Shown: positions 7,788-14,813, counted from the stretch's first letter. The stretch: 16,181 bases of DNA from Acidobacteriota bacterium (GCA_030609765.1 JAUWTE010000014.1:1-16181); one strand, 5' to 3'. The notes: a model not told the origin generated them from the letters alone. Numbers and translations are program-made.

Positions 7788-9026
7788 ATGCCTCAACCTA
7801 TTGGCTGGCCGAATGATGCGGGTGAGCTGCGCCTCCTGATGAGCTCTTGTGTCAACCGGAGGGGGACATATCCGTCGGAGTTCCGTGCGATTTTGTCGCT
7901 GGAGCGACACAGGGAGGTGAGCGCTGAGATCGTTTCATGGCCCGGGTACGCCTCTACCCCTTTGCTCTCTCTGGATGGGTTGGCCGAGCGTCTCGGCATC
8001 TCGACCCTCTGGTACAAAGACGAAAGTCAGAGGTTCACCTTGCAGAGCTTCAAGGCCCTCGGTGGACCTTTCGGAGTGCTGCAGGTACTGCGGCAGGTCC
8101 TGCGCGATCGTGCAGGTGTTGAGCGGGTCAGCGGGCTCGACCTCATCGCGGGAGCGCATCGAAATTACGTATCCGATATCACCGTGGCATGCGCGACTGA
8201 TGGCAATCATGGGAGGGCAGTGGCGTGGGGGGCTGAGCTCTTCGGCTGTCGTTGTGTTGTTTATCTTCCTTCCGCGGCAAGCTCCGGTAGAGAGGCGGCC
8301 ATCGCTGCGCTCGGTGCGGATGTGGTGCGAGTTGCGGGGAGCTACGACGAAGCTGTGCGTCGCGCCGACACGGACGCGCGTCAGCACGGGATGCTGGTTG
8401 TTTCAGACCACGCCTACCCTGGATACGAGAAGATCCCCCGCGATGTGATGCAGGGCTACTCGACCCTCGTCGAGGAGGTGATCAGTCAGCTCGCGACTGA
8501 GGGAGTCTCACGAGGGTCCGCACCCAAGCTGACACACGTATTCCTACAGGGAGGCGTAGGTGGTTTCGCCGCTGCCGTCCTCTCCTATCTGTGGGAGCTG
8601 TACGGGGCTGAGCGGCCGATAGGGGTCGTGGTCGAGCCGCACGGAGCCGATTGCATCTACCGGAGCGCCGAGGCCGGTAAGCCTACGCCGGTCCCGGGCA
8701 CGCCCCATACCCTGATGGCCTGTCTGTGTACTGGCGAGGTGTCGACCATAGCGTGGCCTATCTTGCGGGATGGCGCGGATGCGTTCCTGACCATCCCGGA
8801 TGTGGATGCACTCCAAACCATGCGTCTTCTGGCTGAAGGTGCGGGGCAGGATAGATGCCTGATAGCGGGCGAGTCGGGTGTTGCCGGACTCGCAGGCCTG
8901 ATCCGGGTGTCGGGCGAAAAGGAAGCGCGTGATGCGCTGGGTTTGGGGCCGCAATCGAGGGTCCTCGTGGTTGGCACGGAAGGCGCCACTGACCCTGAGA
9001 TCTACCGCAGTATCGTGGGAGGCTAG
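7788..9026 (+). CDS. Diaminopropionate ammonia-lyase-like PLP enzyme
   Basis: Cytosolic fold-type II PLP enzyme, 412 residues from the ATG at 7788, chosen for GGAG 7 bases upstream (7777-7780). A longer frame begins at 7728 without a good site. The reaction expected for the family is breakdown of 2,3-diaminopropionate to pyruvate and two ammonia. Motifs in order: PGYASTPLLSLDGLA, WYKDESQRF, the PLP lysine K89 in SFKALGG, ATDGNHGRAVAWGAELFG, YEKIPRDVMQGYSTL, the VFLQGGVGGFAAAVLSYL phosphate/PLP loop region, and TEGATDPEIYR at the end. This ordered set, especially KDES...FKxLGG, ATDGNHGRxVAW and MQGY, matches E. coli YgeX rather than threonine dehydratase. E. coli YgeX is about 398 residues. 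It stands alone, divergent from cpoB and convergent with the zinc-ribbon gene. Confidence 0.9.
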   Translation: MPQPIGWPNDAGELRLLMSSCVNRRGTYPSEFRAILSLERHREVSAEIVSWPGYASTPLLSLDGLAERLGISTLWYKDESQRFTLQSFKALGGPFGVLQVLRQVLRDRAGVERVSGLDLIAGAHRNYVSDITVACATDGNHGRAVAWGAELFGCRCVVYLPSAASSGREAAIAALGADVVRVAGSYDEAVRRADTDARQHGMLVVSDHAYPGYEKIPRDVMQGYSTLVEEVISQLATEGVSRGSAPKLTHVFLQGGVGGFAAAVLSYLWELYGAERPIGVVVEPHGADCIYRSAEAGKPTPVPGTPHTLMACLCTGEVSTIAWPILRDGADAFLTIPDVDALQTMRLLAEGAGQDRCLIAGESGVAGLAGLIRVSGEKEARDALGLGPQSRVLVVGTEGATDPEIYRSIVGG

Positions 9027-9036
9027 CCCGGGCTAG
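9023..9036. repeat. Perfect 14-bp palindrome holding both convergent stop codons
   Basis: CTAGCCCGGGCTAG reads the same on both strands. The TAG stop of the + strand lyase gene (9024-9026) lies in the left arm and the TAG stop of the - strand zinc-ribbon gene (9035-9033) lies in the right arm, with only CCCGGG between them. As RNA it could form a 5-pair stem with a CCGG loop in either transcript. There is no T tract, so termination is only a possibility. Confidence 0.5.
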
Positions 9037-9272
9037 AGGTCTCGGATCGTGGGGGGCACGGTACGGGGGAAGCCACTCTCCTGGTTTCGTCGGTCGGCTT
9101 CTTCGCCACAGCGCGGGCACACAGCCACGGAATCACGCTCGGTAATCCAGAGCTCGCCGCCACTTCGCCGCTCATGGCCACCGAATCTGCGCTTACAGAT
9201 GGGGCACGGAATCCAGGAATAGCCTCTGAGGAATGCATAGATTCTGTTCAGAAACCGCGGCTGGTAAACCAT
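9033..9272 (-). CDS. Small zinc-ribbon protein of unknown function
   Basis: A 79-residue protein with two CxxC knuckles: C23-P-I-C26 and C52-P-R-C55, plus H33 in FGGHE. This is a compact treble-clef or zinc-ribbon pattern that should bind one zinc ion. The N-terminus (residues 7-20, FLNRIYAFLRGYSW) is aromatic and amphipathic. I do not recognise a named family, though small proteins with the PCPxCxxxFGGHE pattern seem familiar from Acidobacteria. GGAG lies rather far (about 14 bases) from the ATG. It sits 61 bases after the recombinase-tail-like gene on the same strand, so probably shares its sigma-54 promoter. Paired zinc knuckles, codon pattern and position make it a real gene in my view; the function is open (nucleic-acid or protein binding). 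Confidence 0.65.
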   Translation of the reverse strand: MVYQPRFLNRIYAFLRGYSWIPCPICKRRFGGHERRSGGELWITERDSVAVCPRCGEEADRRNQESGFPRTVPPTIRDL

Positions 9273-9333
9273 AGCTTTGCGGCAATCTCCAAGCTGTCGC
9301 CCGAGGAAGATTATACCGAACCGGCCGGAAAGA

Positions 9334-9786
9334 TCAGCCGAGAAGAACCTTGAGCCGACTCGTGACCTCTTCGCGCCGCTTGCTCCACTCCTCGCTCGAG
9401 AAGATCTGCGGCGCTACTTCGATAATACGAGGCAGCATGTTGAACACTCCGACTTGCGTCCAGGGCGTGCCGCTTCGGGTGCTCAGACCTTGGTTGTTGA
9501 GGCCGGAGGCCACCTGCGAGAAGGGTTTGTCCTCGACGATCATCTCGAGCATCAGCACCATGGCCTCCTTTTCCTCGGGGCTCTCTTCGAGGTGCTTGCA
9601 GTCGACCGATACTCGCAAACCGTAGGGAATCGATTCCTTCAACAGACCCGCATCATTCGACTCTGCATCGATGGGGCGAGCCCACTCGACAGCGACGATG
9701 TGCCAACCTTCATCGGCGCGCTCACGCACATAATCCTGGCTGGGTGGACTGGACATCGTTTCGCGCACACGTTCGAAGTTCGCCAT
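9334..9786 (-). CDS. Small protein with serine-recombinase C-terminal-like segment
   Basis: A 150-residue protein. An excellent ribosome-binding site (AAAGGAGG) precedes the ATG at 9786. The C-terminal half (about residues 80-140) reads VASGLNNQGLSTRSGTPW then TQVGVFNMLPRIIEV, the pattern of the 'recombinase' DNA-binding domain of large serine recombinases (ia..LN..G..tr.G..Wt...v..iL). The N-terminal catalytic resolvase domain, with its Ser nucleophile and Arg cluster, is absent. In its place is an unrelated segment with DEGWHIVAVEW. The protein therefore cannot recombine DNA by itself; it could be a domesticated DNA-binding protein or regulator. There is no sign of decay: the frame is intact, the initiation region is strong and a matching sigma-54 promoter lies upstream. 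The domain match is by eye. Confidence 0.75.
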   Translation of the reverse strand: MANFERVRETMSSPPSQDYVRERADEGWHIVAVEWARPIDAESNDAGLLKESIPYGLRVSVDCKHLEESPEEKEAMVLMLEMIVEDKPFSQVASGLNNQGLSTRSGTPWTQVGVFNMLPRIIEVAPQIFSSEEWSKRREEVTSRLKVLLG

Positions 9787-9836
9787 GCGTCCTCCTTTGA
9801 AATTGTCGCCGCTGACATGTATCTAGGTAATTATGA

Positions 9837-9852
9837 AGCAAACCCCGTGCCA
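9837..9852 (-). promoter_or_regulatory. Sigma-54 (RpoN) -24/-12 promoter
   Basis: Read on the - strand from 9852 to 9837: TGGCAC, five bases (GGGGT), then TTGCT. This matches the sigma-54 consensus TGGCAC-N5-TTGCW at every conserved position, including the GG at -24 and GC at -12. It is followed by an AT-rich stretch, as expected where the DNA melts. The transcript would begin near 9826, giving a leader of about 40 bases before the ATG at 9786. I did not find a convincing enhancer-binding palindrome in the 150 bases upstream. Confidence 0.82.
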
Positions 9853-9994
9853 GACCCGTAAGGGGGCGCACACGCTGGAAGGGATAGGCATCGAGGGGTA
9901 GTTGGCGTTCGGTTGTGGGATCCGTCTTCCCGCATTCGGACAGGGAAAATACAATAGCGACCGGCACCTACGCCAAGATGGAGGTGATTGTCAC

Positions 9995-10837
9995 GTGTCA
10001 GCAATAGAGAGTCCATCAGGCCAGGAACCGCCTGAACCCGCAGGAGAATCTCCCCTCGGGGCAGCCTTGCGCCTGGCGCAGGGGGCCGGTGAGATCCTCA
10101 GCTCCCACTATGGTCGTTTAAGACGGGGCGACGCCGACCGCAAGGCCGGGCGGCGACGGGACTTGGTGAGCACCGCGGACCACGAGGCCGAGAGCTACCT
10201 CTTCAAACTCATTCCCGGGAGCGACGACGTGCTCGCGGAAGAGGGCAGCAATCGCGACACGGGTAGTCGTCGCAACTGGGTGGTCGATCCTCTCGACGGC
10301 ACGGTGAACTTCCTGCATGGCATCCCGTTCTGGTGCGTGTCGATAGCGGTCATCGACGATGGCGAGCTGCGCGCCGCCGTTGTGCACGCGCCGGCCCTGG
10401 GGCAGACGTTTACGGCAAGTAGGGGCGAAGGGTGCGCTCTGAACGGCGACCCGATCGAGGTCTCGCGCACAACAGATATCGGCGAGGCGATGCTCGGTAC
10501 CGGGTTTGCCTACAATCGTAACGAGGTTCCCGACAACAACATCGACAACTGGGCGAGAATGGTCCTGCAGGCAGCGGGGCTCCGCCGCATGGGCGCGGCC
10601 GCCCTCGATCTCGCCTACACTGCCGCTGGTCGCCTCGACGGCTACTGGGAGTTGCACTTGAGCCCCTGGGACGTTGCCGCCGGAACTCTTCTCGTGCGCG
10701 AGGCCGGTGGCAAGGTCAGCGACTTCTCCGGACGCGAGGATGTTGCCTCGGTGCTGTATTCGCGTCACATTGTTGCCAGCAACGGATCGCTACACGAGCA
10801 GATCCGGGAGCGACTTTCGCCACTGCAGGGTTTATAG
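9995..10837 (+). CDS. Inositol-monophosphatase family phosphatase
   Basis: Mg-dependent sugar or cyclitol phosphatase of 280 residues. The GTG at 9995 is the start: a perfect GGAGGTGA site lies 7 bases upstream (9980-9987). The upstream part of the frame (from 9902) is not credible as protein. Family motifs are complete: the metal-binding acidic pair in VLAEEG (E82/E83), WVVDPLDGT (D98, D101), and SPWDVAAG (D226). The length fits SuhB-like inositol-1-phosphatases. The same fold includes histidinol-phosphate phosphatase (HisN) and 3'-phosphoadenosine phosphatases, and I cannot choose the substrate from motifs alone. The next gene, 93 bases on, is a histidine-methyltransferase-like fusion, which makes a histidine-related role worth considering, though distance and a leader hairpin argue against tight coupling. 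Confidence 0.9.
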   Translation: MSAIESPSGQEPPEPAGESPLGAALRLAQGAGEILSSHYGRLRRGDADRKAGRRRDLVSTADHEAESYLFKLIPGSDDVLAEEGSNRDTGSRRNWVVDPLDGTVNFLHGIPFWCVSIAVIDDGELRAAVVHAPALGQTFTASRGEGCALNGDPIEVSRTTDIGEAMLGTGFAYNRNEVPDNNIDNWARMVLQAAGLRRMGAAALDLAYTAAGRLDGYWELHLSPWDVAAGTLLVREAGGKVSDFSGREDVASVLYSRHIVASNGSLHEQIRERLSPLQGL

Positions 10838-10876
10838 CGGGTCCTGCTCGTGTGCGGAGGAACGCGCAGTCGCGAT

Positions 10877-10903
10877 GCGGAGGGAGGCATTCCAAACCTC
10901 CGC
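10877..10903 (+). other. Leader hairpin before the EgtD-EgtB-like gene
   Basis: GCGGAGG (10877-10883) pairs perfectly with CCTCCGC (10897-10903) across a 13-base loop. It lies between the phosphatase stop (10837) and the ribosome-binding site AGGAGG (10914-10919). There is no T tract, so it is not an ordinary intrinsic terminator. It could be an mRNA processing or stability element, or a 27-bp DNA operator. Confidence 0.4.
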
Positions 10904-10930
10904 TCGGTGTTGTAGGAGGTGCCGGTAAGC

Positions 10931-13279
10931 ATGGCGGGAAATACAGATCAACACCTCATCCCGACGCCAAGGACCGGCTGGACTCGTTTTCAAGCAGACG
11001 GCTACTCGATTCTGCGGGACCGCAAAGGAGAGGCGGGGCTGGCGTTCGCCGAATCTGTGGCCCGGGGGCTCGATGACCACCCGCGCTGGCTCGATTGCCG
11101 CTATCTGTACGACCAGGCGGGGTCGGAGATCTACGAGAAGATCACCGATCAGCCCGAATACTATCCAACGCGCACCGAGGCTTCGATTCTGGCCGATCAG
11201 GCGGGCAGGATACGTGAGCTCGTTGGCGATGTGACCGTTGTAGAGCTCGGCTCGGGAAGCTCAGTCAAGACCCTCCATGTCCTGGATGCCTGGTGTGCGA
11301 GAGGTCCGGCAAGATACGTCCCTATCGACATCAGCGGCAGCGCGCTGGAAGGGGCGTGCGAGAATCTCGTATCCGCCTATTCCGAGCTGACCGTCGAGGG
11401 AATTGCGGCATCCTACGACCGTGGCCTCGGCCTGAGCTCCCACCTTTCGCCCCTGATGCTGATGTTCCTCGGTTCCACCGTCGGCAACTTCAACAACCAA
11501 GAGCTCGACGGTTTTCTGGAAATGGTATCGGCGCAACTCCGTGAGGACGATTTCTTCCTGCTCGGTATCGACCTGGTGAAAGACACGGCACGCCTGGAGG
11601 CGGCCTATAACGACGCGGCAGGGTGGACGGAGCGCTTCACGAAGAACCTGTTTGCACACATGAACCACCGCTTGGGTACGTGTGTGCCCCTGGATGCCCT
11701 CGAGCACGTTGCGTACTACAACGAGAGCCTGCAGCGAATCGAGATCTATGCCCGGTTCAAGGCAGAGGTGATGATCGATCTGCCAACCATCGGTCGTCAG
11801 TTCCGTGTTGCTGCCGGTGAGATGGTCCTTGTCGAGATCAGTCGCAAATTCAAACCACAGGAGGTTGCCGCCAACGCGGCACGCTTCGGTTTTTCCCTCG
11901 AGGAGTATTTCAAAGATTCCGGCTCGTTGTTCGGGCTACTGCTCATGCGAAGGATGAAGAAGGCACCGTTTCTCGAGGATCGCAAGCAGAAGATCGCGGC
12001 TCGTCTCATGCATACCCGATCGAGAACGCTGGAGTTGATTGCCCCGCTACTCAATCTGGAGGCCGGAGCTGCCTCCGAGCGGAGAGTCGGGGCTGTCGTG
12101 GCCAAGTTGGAGGCGATACGAAGATTCGAGCAGGAGTGGCTCGTTGCCGGGCTGGAGAGTGGTTCAAGAGTCGAGCGGGGCGCCGAGCTGCTTCCCCACC
12201 CAGGAGAATCTACAGTCGCGGAGGATTCCTTCCCGTCGGTCTTGCCGCACGGATCGCTGCAGAGCACCCTGGCCGCGCTCGAACACACACGCGCTGCTGC
12301 CACGCGGCTTCTTCTCGAATCGAGCCTGGATCCGACCTCTCCTCTGACTGCGCGGGGTCACATTTATCAGGTCGCCGTACAGAACGAGGCCTTGAGGCAG
12401 GAGTTGATCCTGGGAGCACTGTACGAGGGGAATGACCTTCCTTACAGCGCTCCCGGGGACGGCGCACCCCCCGCACGTCCCGACCAGTCGATCGCTGGAG
12501 AGCGAATCCTGATTCCTGCGGGAGAGTTCATCATGGGGAGCGACGATTCCGAGCGTGCGCTGGACGCCGAGATGCCGTGCCATCGTGTCGACCTGTCCGC
12601 CTACTGGATCGATGTTGCCCCCGTGACGCACGCTGAATTCCAGGGCTTCGTCGAGGACGGCGGCTATCAGCGGCGCGATCATTGGGGCAAAAGAGGCTGG
12701 GCATGGTGTCGGGAGTGCGGCAGAGAGAACCCGAGCAACTGGAGATACATCAGTGGGCAGTGGGACGTGTTCGTCTTCGGGAGGGGTCGACCGATTGATC
12801 CACTCCGTCCGGTTTCCGGTGTGAACTTTTTCGAAGCCGATGCCTACGCGAGTTGGGCGGGCAGAAGACTACCGAGCGAGGCCGAATGGGAAAAAGCCGC
12901 CGCATGGGATGCGGATCGGCTGGAGGCGCGCGCCTATCCTTGGGGCGAAAGGCGCCCGACAGCGGAGCTAGCGAACCTCGACCAGGAGCAGATGGAGCCT
13001 GCGCCGGTGGGCTCGTATCCGCGTGGTCGTAGCTTCTACGGATGCCAGCAGATGTTGGGTGACGTGTGGGAGTGGACTGCCGCCCCATTCCTGCCATATC
13101 CAGGATTTGTCGATCGCCTGGGGGGCGAGTCTGTGAGGATGTTCGGCGACGATGTGAGGGTTCTGCGGGGCGGCTCATGGGCGACTCTGGCATGGGCTGT
13201 CCGGAATACCCGGCGGGTCTCATGCCGGCCGGAAATCTCACCTGTTTGCACCGGCTTTCGCTGCGCCGGCGACCCTTGA
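10931..13279 (+). CDS. EgtD-like methyltransferase fused to degenerate DinB and EgtB-like FGE domain
   Basis: A 782-residue fusion. The ATG at 10931 has AGGAGG 11 bases upstream; a GTG at 10919 overlaps that site and is rejected. Residues about 15-335 are an EgtD-type SAM methyltransferase (trimethylation of histidine to hercynine): YLYDQAGSEIYEKIT (58-72), PEYYPTRTE, ELGSGSS (105-111), GSTVGNF (181-187), DLVKD (214-218), RIEI (269-272) and VEIS (301-304, the substrate-binding E302/S304). Residues about 345-500 align with the DinB domain of EgtB, but K392, N485 and R489 stand where the three iron-binding histidines belong. Residues 525-782 are an FGE-sulfatase fold of EgtB type (PAGEFIMGS, RLPSEAEWEKAA, GDVWEWT, PYPGF, VLRGGSWAT, GFRCA) without the copper cysteines of true FGE. 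The order matches fungal Egt1. Methyltransferase activity is likely; sulfoxide synthase activity is doubtful. Confidence 0.88.
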   Translation: MAGNTDQHLIPTPRTGWTRFQADGYSILRDRKGEAGLAFAESVARGLDDHPRWLDCRYLYDQAGSEIYEKITDQPEYYPTRTEASILADQAGRIRELVGDVTVVELGSGSSVKTLHVLDAWCARGPARYVPIDISGSALEGACENLVSAYSELTVEGIAASYDRGLGLSSHLSPLMLMFLGSTVGNFNNQELDGFLEMVSAQLREDDFFLLGIDLVKDTARLEAAYNDAAGWTERFTKNLFAHMNHRLGTCVPLDALEHVAYYNESLQRIEIYARFKAEVMIDLPTIGRQFRVAAGEMVLVEISRKFKPQEVAANAARFGFSLEEYFKDSGSLFGLLLMRRMKKAPFLEDRKQKIAARLMHTRSRTLELIAPLLNLEAGAASERRVGAVVAKLEAIRRFEQEWLVAGLESGSRVERGAELLPHPGESTVAEDSFPSVLPHGSLQSTLAALEHTRAAATRLLLESSLDPTSPLTARGHIYQVAVQNEALRQELILGALYEGNDLPYSAPGDGAPPARPDQSIAGERILIPAGEFIMGSDDSERALDAEMPCHRVDLSAYWIDVAPVTHAEFQGFVEDGGYQRRDHWGKRGWAWCRECGRENPSNWRYISGQWDVFVFGRGRPIDPLRPVSGVNFFEADAYASWAGRRLPSEAEWEKAAAWDADRLEARAYPWGERRPTAELANLDQEQMEPAPVGSYPRGRSFYGCQQMLGDVWEWTAAPFLPYPGFVDRLGGESVRMFGDDVRVLRGGSWATLAWAVRNTRRVSCRPEISPVCTGFRCAGDP

Positions 13280-13396
13280 TCCTAGCCGTACCGGCTCCAC
13301 TTCTCAGGTGATAGAGTGCCCCCCGGGGTGCCCCGACAGGGCCCTGGAGGGACGGTGCGCGGGGGCGCCGAGAAAGAAGTCACGCCGGGGGCGTAA

Positions 13397-13412
13397 CGAA
13401 TCGGGCGATTCG
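13397..13412. promoter_or_regulatory. 16-bp palindrome just before the ECF sigma gene
   Basis: CGAATCG, GG, CGATTCG: two perfect 7-base arms, ending 7 bases before the ATG of the sigma factor gene. It overlaps the place where a ribosome-binding site should be, and none is visible. It could be an operator or a translation-controlling hairpin. A GTAACG just to its left (13393-13398) resembles an ECF -35 element, but no -10 partner lies at the right distance. Confidence 0.45.
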
Positions 13413-13419
13413 AGCAAAT

Positions 13420-13986
13420 ATGTCAGTAGCAGCTAAAGAAGAAGCAGATCGCCGGTTGGTCGACATCATGGTGGCCTACCAGAAAGGCGAGATGGAAGGC
13501 TTCGAGCAGCTCTTCCAGACACTCGCCACCAGTGTGCGTAACTACCTGGCATCATTGAGCCGTGACTTCGACCGTGCGGAGGATCTGCTGCAAGAGACAT
13601 TTCTGCAAGTGCACCGTTCCAGGCACACCTACAGTCCACCACGCCCGGTCAAGCCATGGATCTTCGGGATCGCCAGATACGTATACCTGATGGATCGTCG
13701 CTCGAAGGTCCGCAAGGCGAAGTTCGAAACAACGGCCAAGGACGAGTTGCCCGAGCTCCCAGTGGACAGCATCGCTGAAGGTTTGCCCGTGACGGATGAT
13801 CTGTTGCGGGCTCTCGATGAGGTGCCGGCGGACCGCCGCGAGGCGGTTCTCCTTCATCATGCCTGGGGGTTCAGCTTCCGGGAGATTGGCGCCATGTTGG
13901 GGATCAGCGAGAGGGCCGCAAAGCTGAGGTCGTTCCGCGGCGTGCAGTCTTTGCGTGCAATCATGGCCGAAGGAGAAGCGGGATAA
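13420..13986 (+). CDS. ECF-type RNA polymerase sigma factor
   Basis: Sigma factor of 188 residues with only the two domains of the extracytoplasmic-function group. Sigma2 (about 20-95) includes the promoter-melting region FDRAEDLLQETFLQVHRSR and PVKPWIFGIARYVYLMDRRSK. Sigma4 (about 125-180) has LDEVPADRREAVLLHHAWGFSFREIGAMLGIS with a helix-turn-helix for the -35 element. The stop codon TAA abuts the ATG of the next gene, a six-helix NrsF-type anti-sigma factor, so the pair is translationally coupled and the sigma factor is presumably held at the membrane until a signal arrives. No ribosome-binding site precedes the ATG at 13420. M17 at 13468 is a possible alternative, but the full N-terminus is needed for the usual sigma2 length. 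Confidence 0.92.
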   Translation: MSVAAKEEADRRLVDIMVAYQKGEMEGFEQLFQTLATSVRNYLASLSRDFDRAEDLLQETFLQVHRSRHTYSPPRPVKPWIFGIARYVYLMDRRSKVRKAKFETTAKDELPELPVDSIAEGLPVTDDLLRALDEVPADRREAVLLHHAWGFSFREIGAMLGISERAAKLRSFRGVQSLRAIMAEGEAG

Positions 13987-14670
13987 ATGAGCGATCCTGC
14001 GGCGGGTGGAACCGCCAGGCATATTCCGGAGAGTCTGAGGCAGGCAGTGGCCTGCGACCTGAAGCCCGTGTGCCCAATGGCGGCACCTTGGAGGCGAAAG
14101 CTCTGGGTTGTTCCGCTCACGATCGTGGCGTTTCTGCTGCCGCAGATCATCATGGGGCAAAGGCCGGACCTCGACCAGCTAGGCGTGTTGCTGGCTTGGC
14201 TGCCGGTGATCGTGCAGCTCCTGCTCGGCCTCGGACTCATGGGAATGGCCCTGCGCGAGGCGGTTCCCGGCCTCGGCGTTTCGAGAGGCATGATCGGTGG
14301 GTTGATTGTCGCCGCTATCGGCCTGCACGTGACGGTCAACTCGGCGATCTGGATGTACTTCCCGACTACTGTGGAGAACGTCTGGAGTATCTGGTGGTTG
14401 TGCTTCCGCCACGAGTTGTTCCTTGGTGTTCCATTTCTTCTGGTCGTAACCTGGCTTGCGGTCAGGGCGCTGCCCGTGCGACCGCGCTCGATCGGCCTCC
14501 TGAGTGGCGTCGGCGGCGGCGTGATGGCCGATGCGACGTGGCGGATGGTCTGCCCGATCTCTGAGCCGTCTCACGTGCTCAGCTCCCACCTGGCACCCGT
14601 CTTCGTGCTCGGTGCCCTCGGGTTCATCCTCGGGTGGCTGTGGGAGCGTTCTCGCTACTCGATCGGTTGA
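13987..14670 (+). CDS. NrsF/DUF1109-type six-helix anti-sigma factor
   Basis: Inner-membrane protein of 227 residues. The short cytoplasmic N-terminus carries the family motif DLKPVCPMAAPWRRK (about 25-39), thought to hold the sigma factor. Six hydrophobic segments follow, roughly at 39-58, 64-88, 97-121, 132-160, 164-186 and 199-219. Between helices 5 and 6 is the conserved TWRMVCPISEPSHVLSSH segment with C189 and H196, and the loop before helix 4 has WWLCFRHE. NrsF of Caulobacter silences SigF, and its conserved residues respond to heavy-metal or redox stress. The start codon touches the sigma factor stop, as expected for a sigma/anti-sigma pair. The pair's signal here is not known; metal or oxidative stress is the inference from the family and from the cysteines. 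Confidence 0.9.
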   Translation: MSDPAAGGTARHIPESLRQAVACDLKPVCPMAAPWRRKLWVVPLTIVAFLLPQIIMGQRPDLDQLGVLLAWLPVIVQLLLGLGLMGMALREAVPGLGVSRGMIGGLIVAAIGLHVTVNSAIWMYFPTTVENVWSIWWLCFRHELFLGVPFLLVVTWLAVRALPVRPRSIGLLSGVGGGVMADATWRMVCPISEPSHVLSSHLAPVFVLGALGFILGWLWERSRYSIG

Positions 14671-14675
14671 GAGCT

Positions 14676-14691
14676 TGGGGCTATCGCCCCA
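14676..14691 (+). terminator. Short GC hairpin after the anti-sigma gene
   Basis: TGGGGC (14676-14681), loop TATC, GCCCCA (14686-14691), six perfect pairs starting 5 bases after the stop codon. No T tract follows, so at best it is a weak or factor-assisted terminator, or an mRNA 3' end protector. Confidence 0.4.
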
Positions 14692-14705
14692 GCCACCTGC
14701 AGGTC

Positions 14706-14755
14706 CCGTGCCTGATTTCGCAATAAATCTCGTTTTCCTGTGAAACCAGGCACGG
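14706..14755 (+). ncRNA. Long hairpin I in the Crp/Fnr leader region
   Basis: Nine perfect pairs (14706-14714 with 14747-14755), one A-C mismatch, four more pairs (14716-14719 with 14742-14745), a G-T wobble and two further pairs, closing a loop of about 16 bases that is A/T-rich. No T tract follows, so it does not look like a terminator. It is the strongest single hairpin in the window. It lies 77 bases before the Crp/Fnr start codon and its 3' arm competes with a second pairing described under findings. Confidence 0.6.
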
Positions 14756-14757
14756 TG

Positions 14758-14798
14758 GAGCGGCAAAACTAGCCATACAAGCCGCTCGATGCACGAGC
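14758..14798 (+). ncRNA. Alternative hairpins II and II' in the Crp/Fnr leader
   Basis: GAGCGGC (14758-14764) pairs perfectly with GCCGCTC (14781-14787) over a 16-base loop. The 3' arm overlaps a second possible hairpin, GCTCG (14784-14788) with CGAGC (14794-14798) around a 5-base loop, so the two cannot form together in full. This is a pattern seen in regulatory leaders. Confidence 0.45.
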
Positions 14799-14813
14799 AT
14801 CCCAAGTCCCCAC

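Noticed and set aside
9334..9786. Remnant of a phage or transposon integrase.
   Set aside because: Promoter, ribosome-binding site and frame are intact, and no attachment-site repeat, flanking duplication or other mobile gene is visible.
12164..12682. - strand open frame of 172 residues inside the EgtD-EgtB-like gene.
   Set aside because: Antisense shadow in high-GC coding sequence with no motif.
2698..13279. A selenoneine (SenA/SenB/SenC) pathway, suggested by an EgtB-like domain, a glycosyltransferase and a selenoprotein in one window.
   Set aside because: The glycosyltransferase is an ordinary family 2 enzyme in an envelope operon far away, no SelD-like gene is present, and the EgtB-like part lacks its metal ligands.
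12525..13279. C-terminal half of the fusion as a true formylglycine-generating enzyme.
   Set aside because: The copper-binding cysteine pair after GGSW is replaced (ATLAWAV), and the YPGF and GGSWAT features follow EgtB instead.
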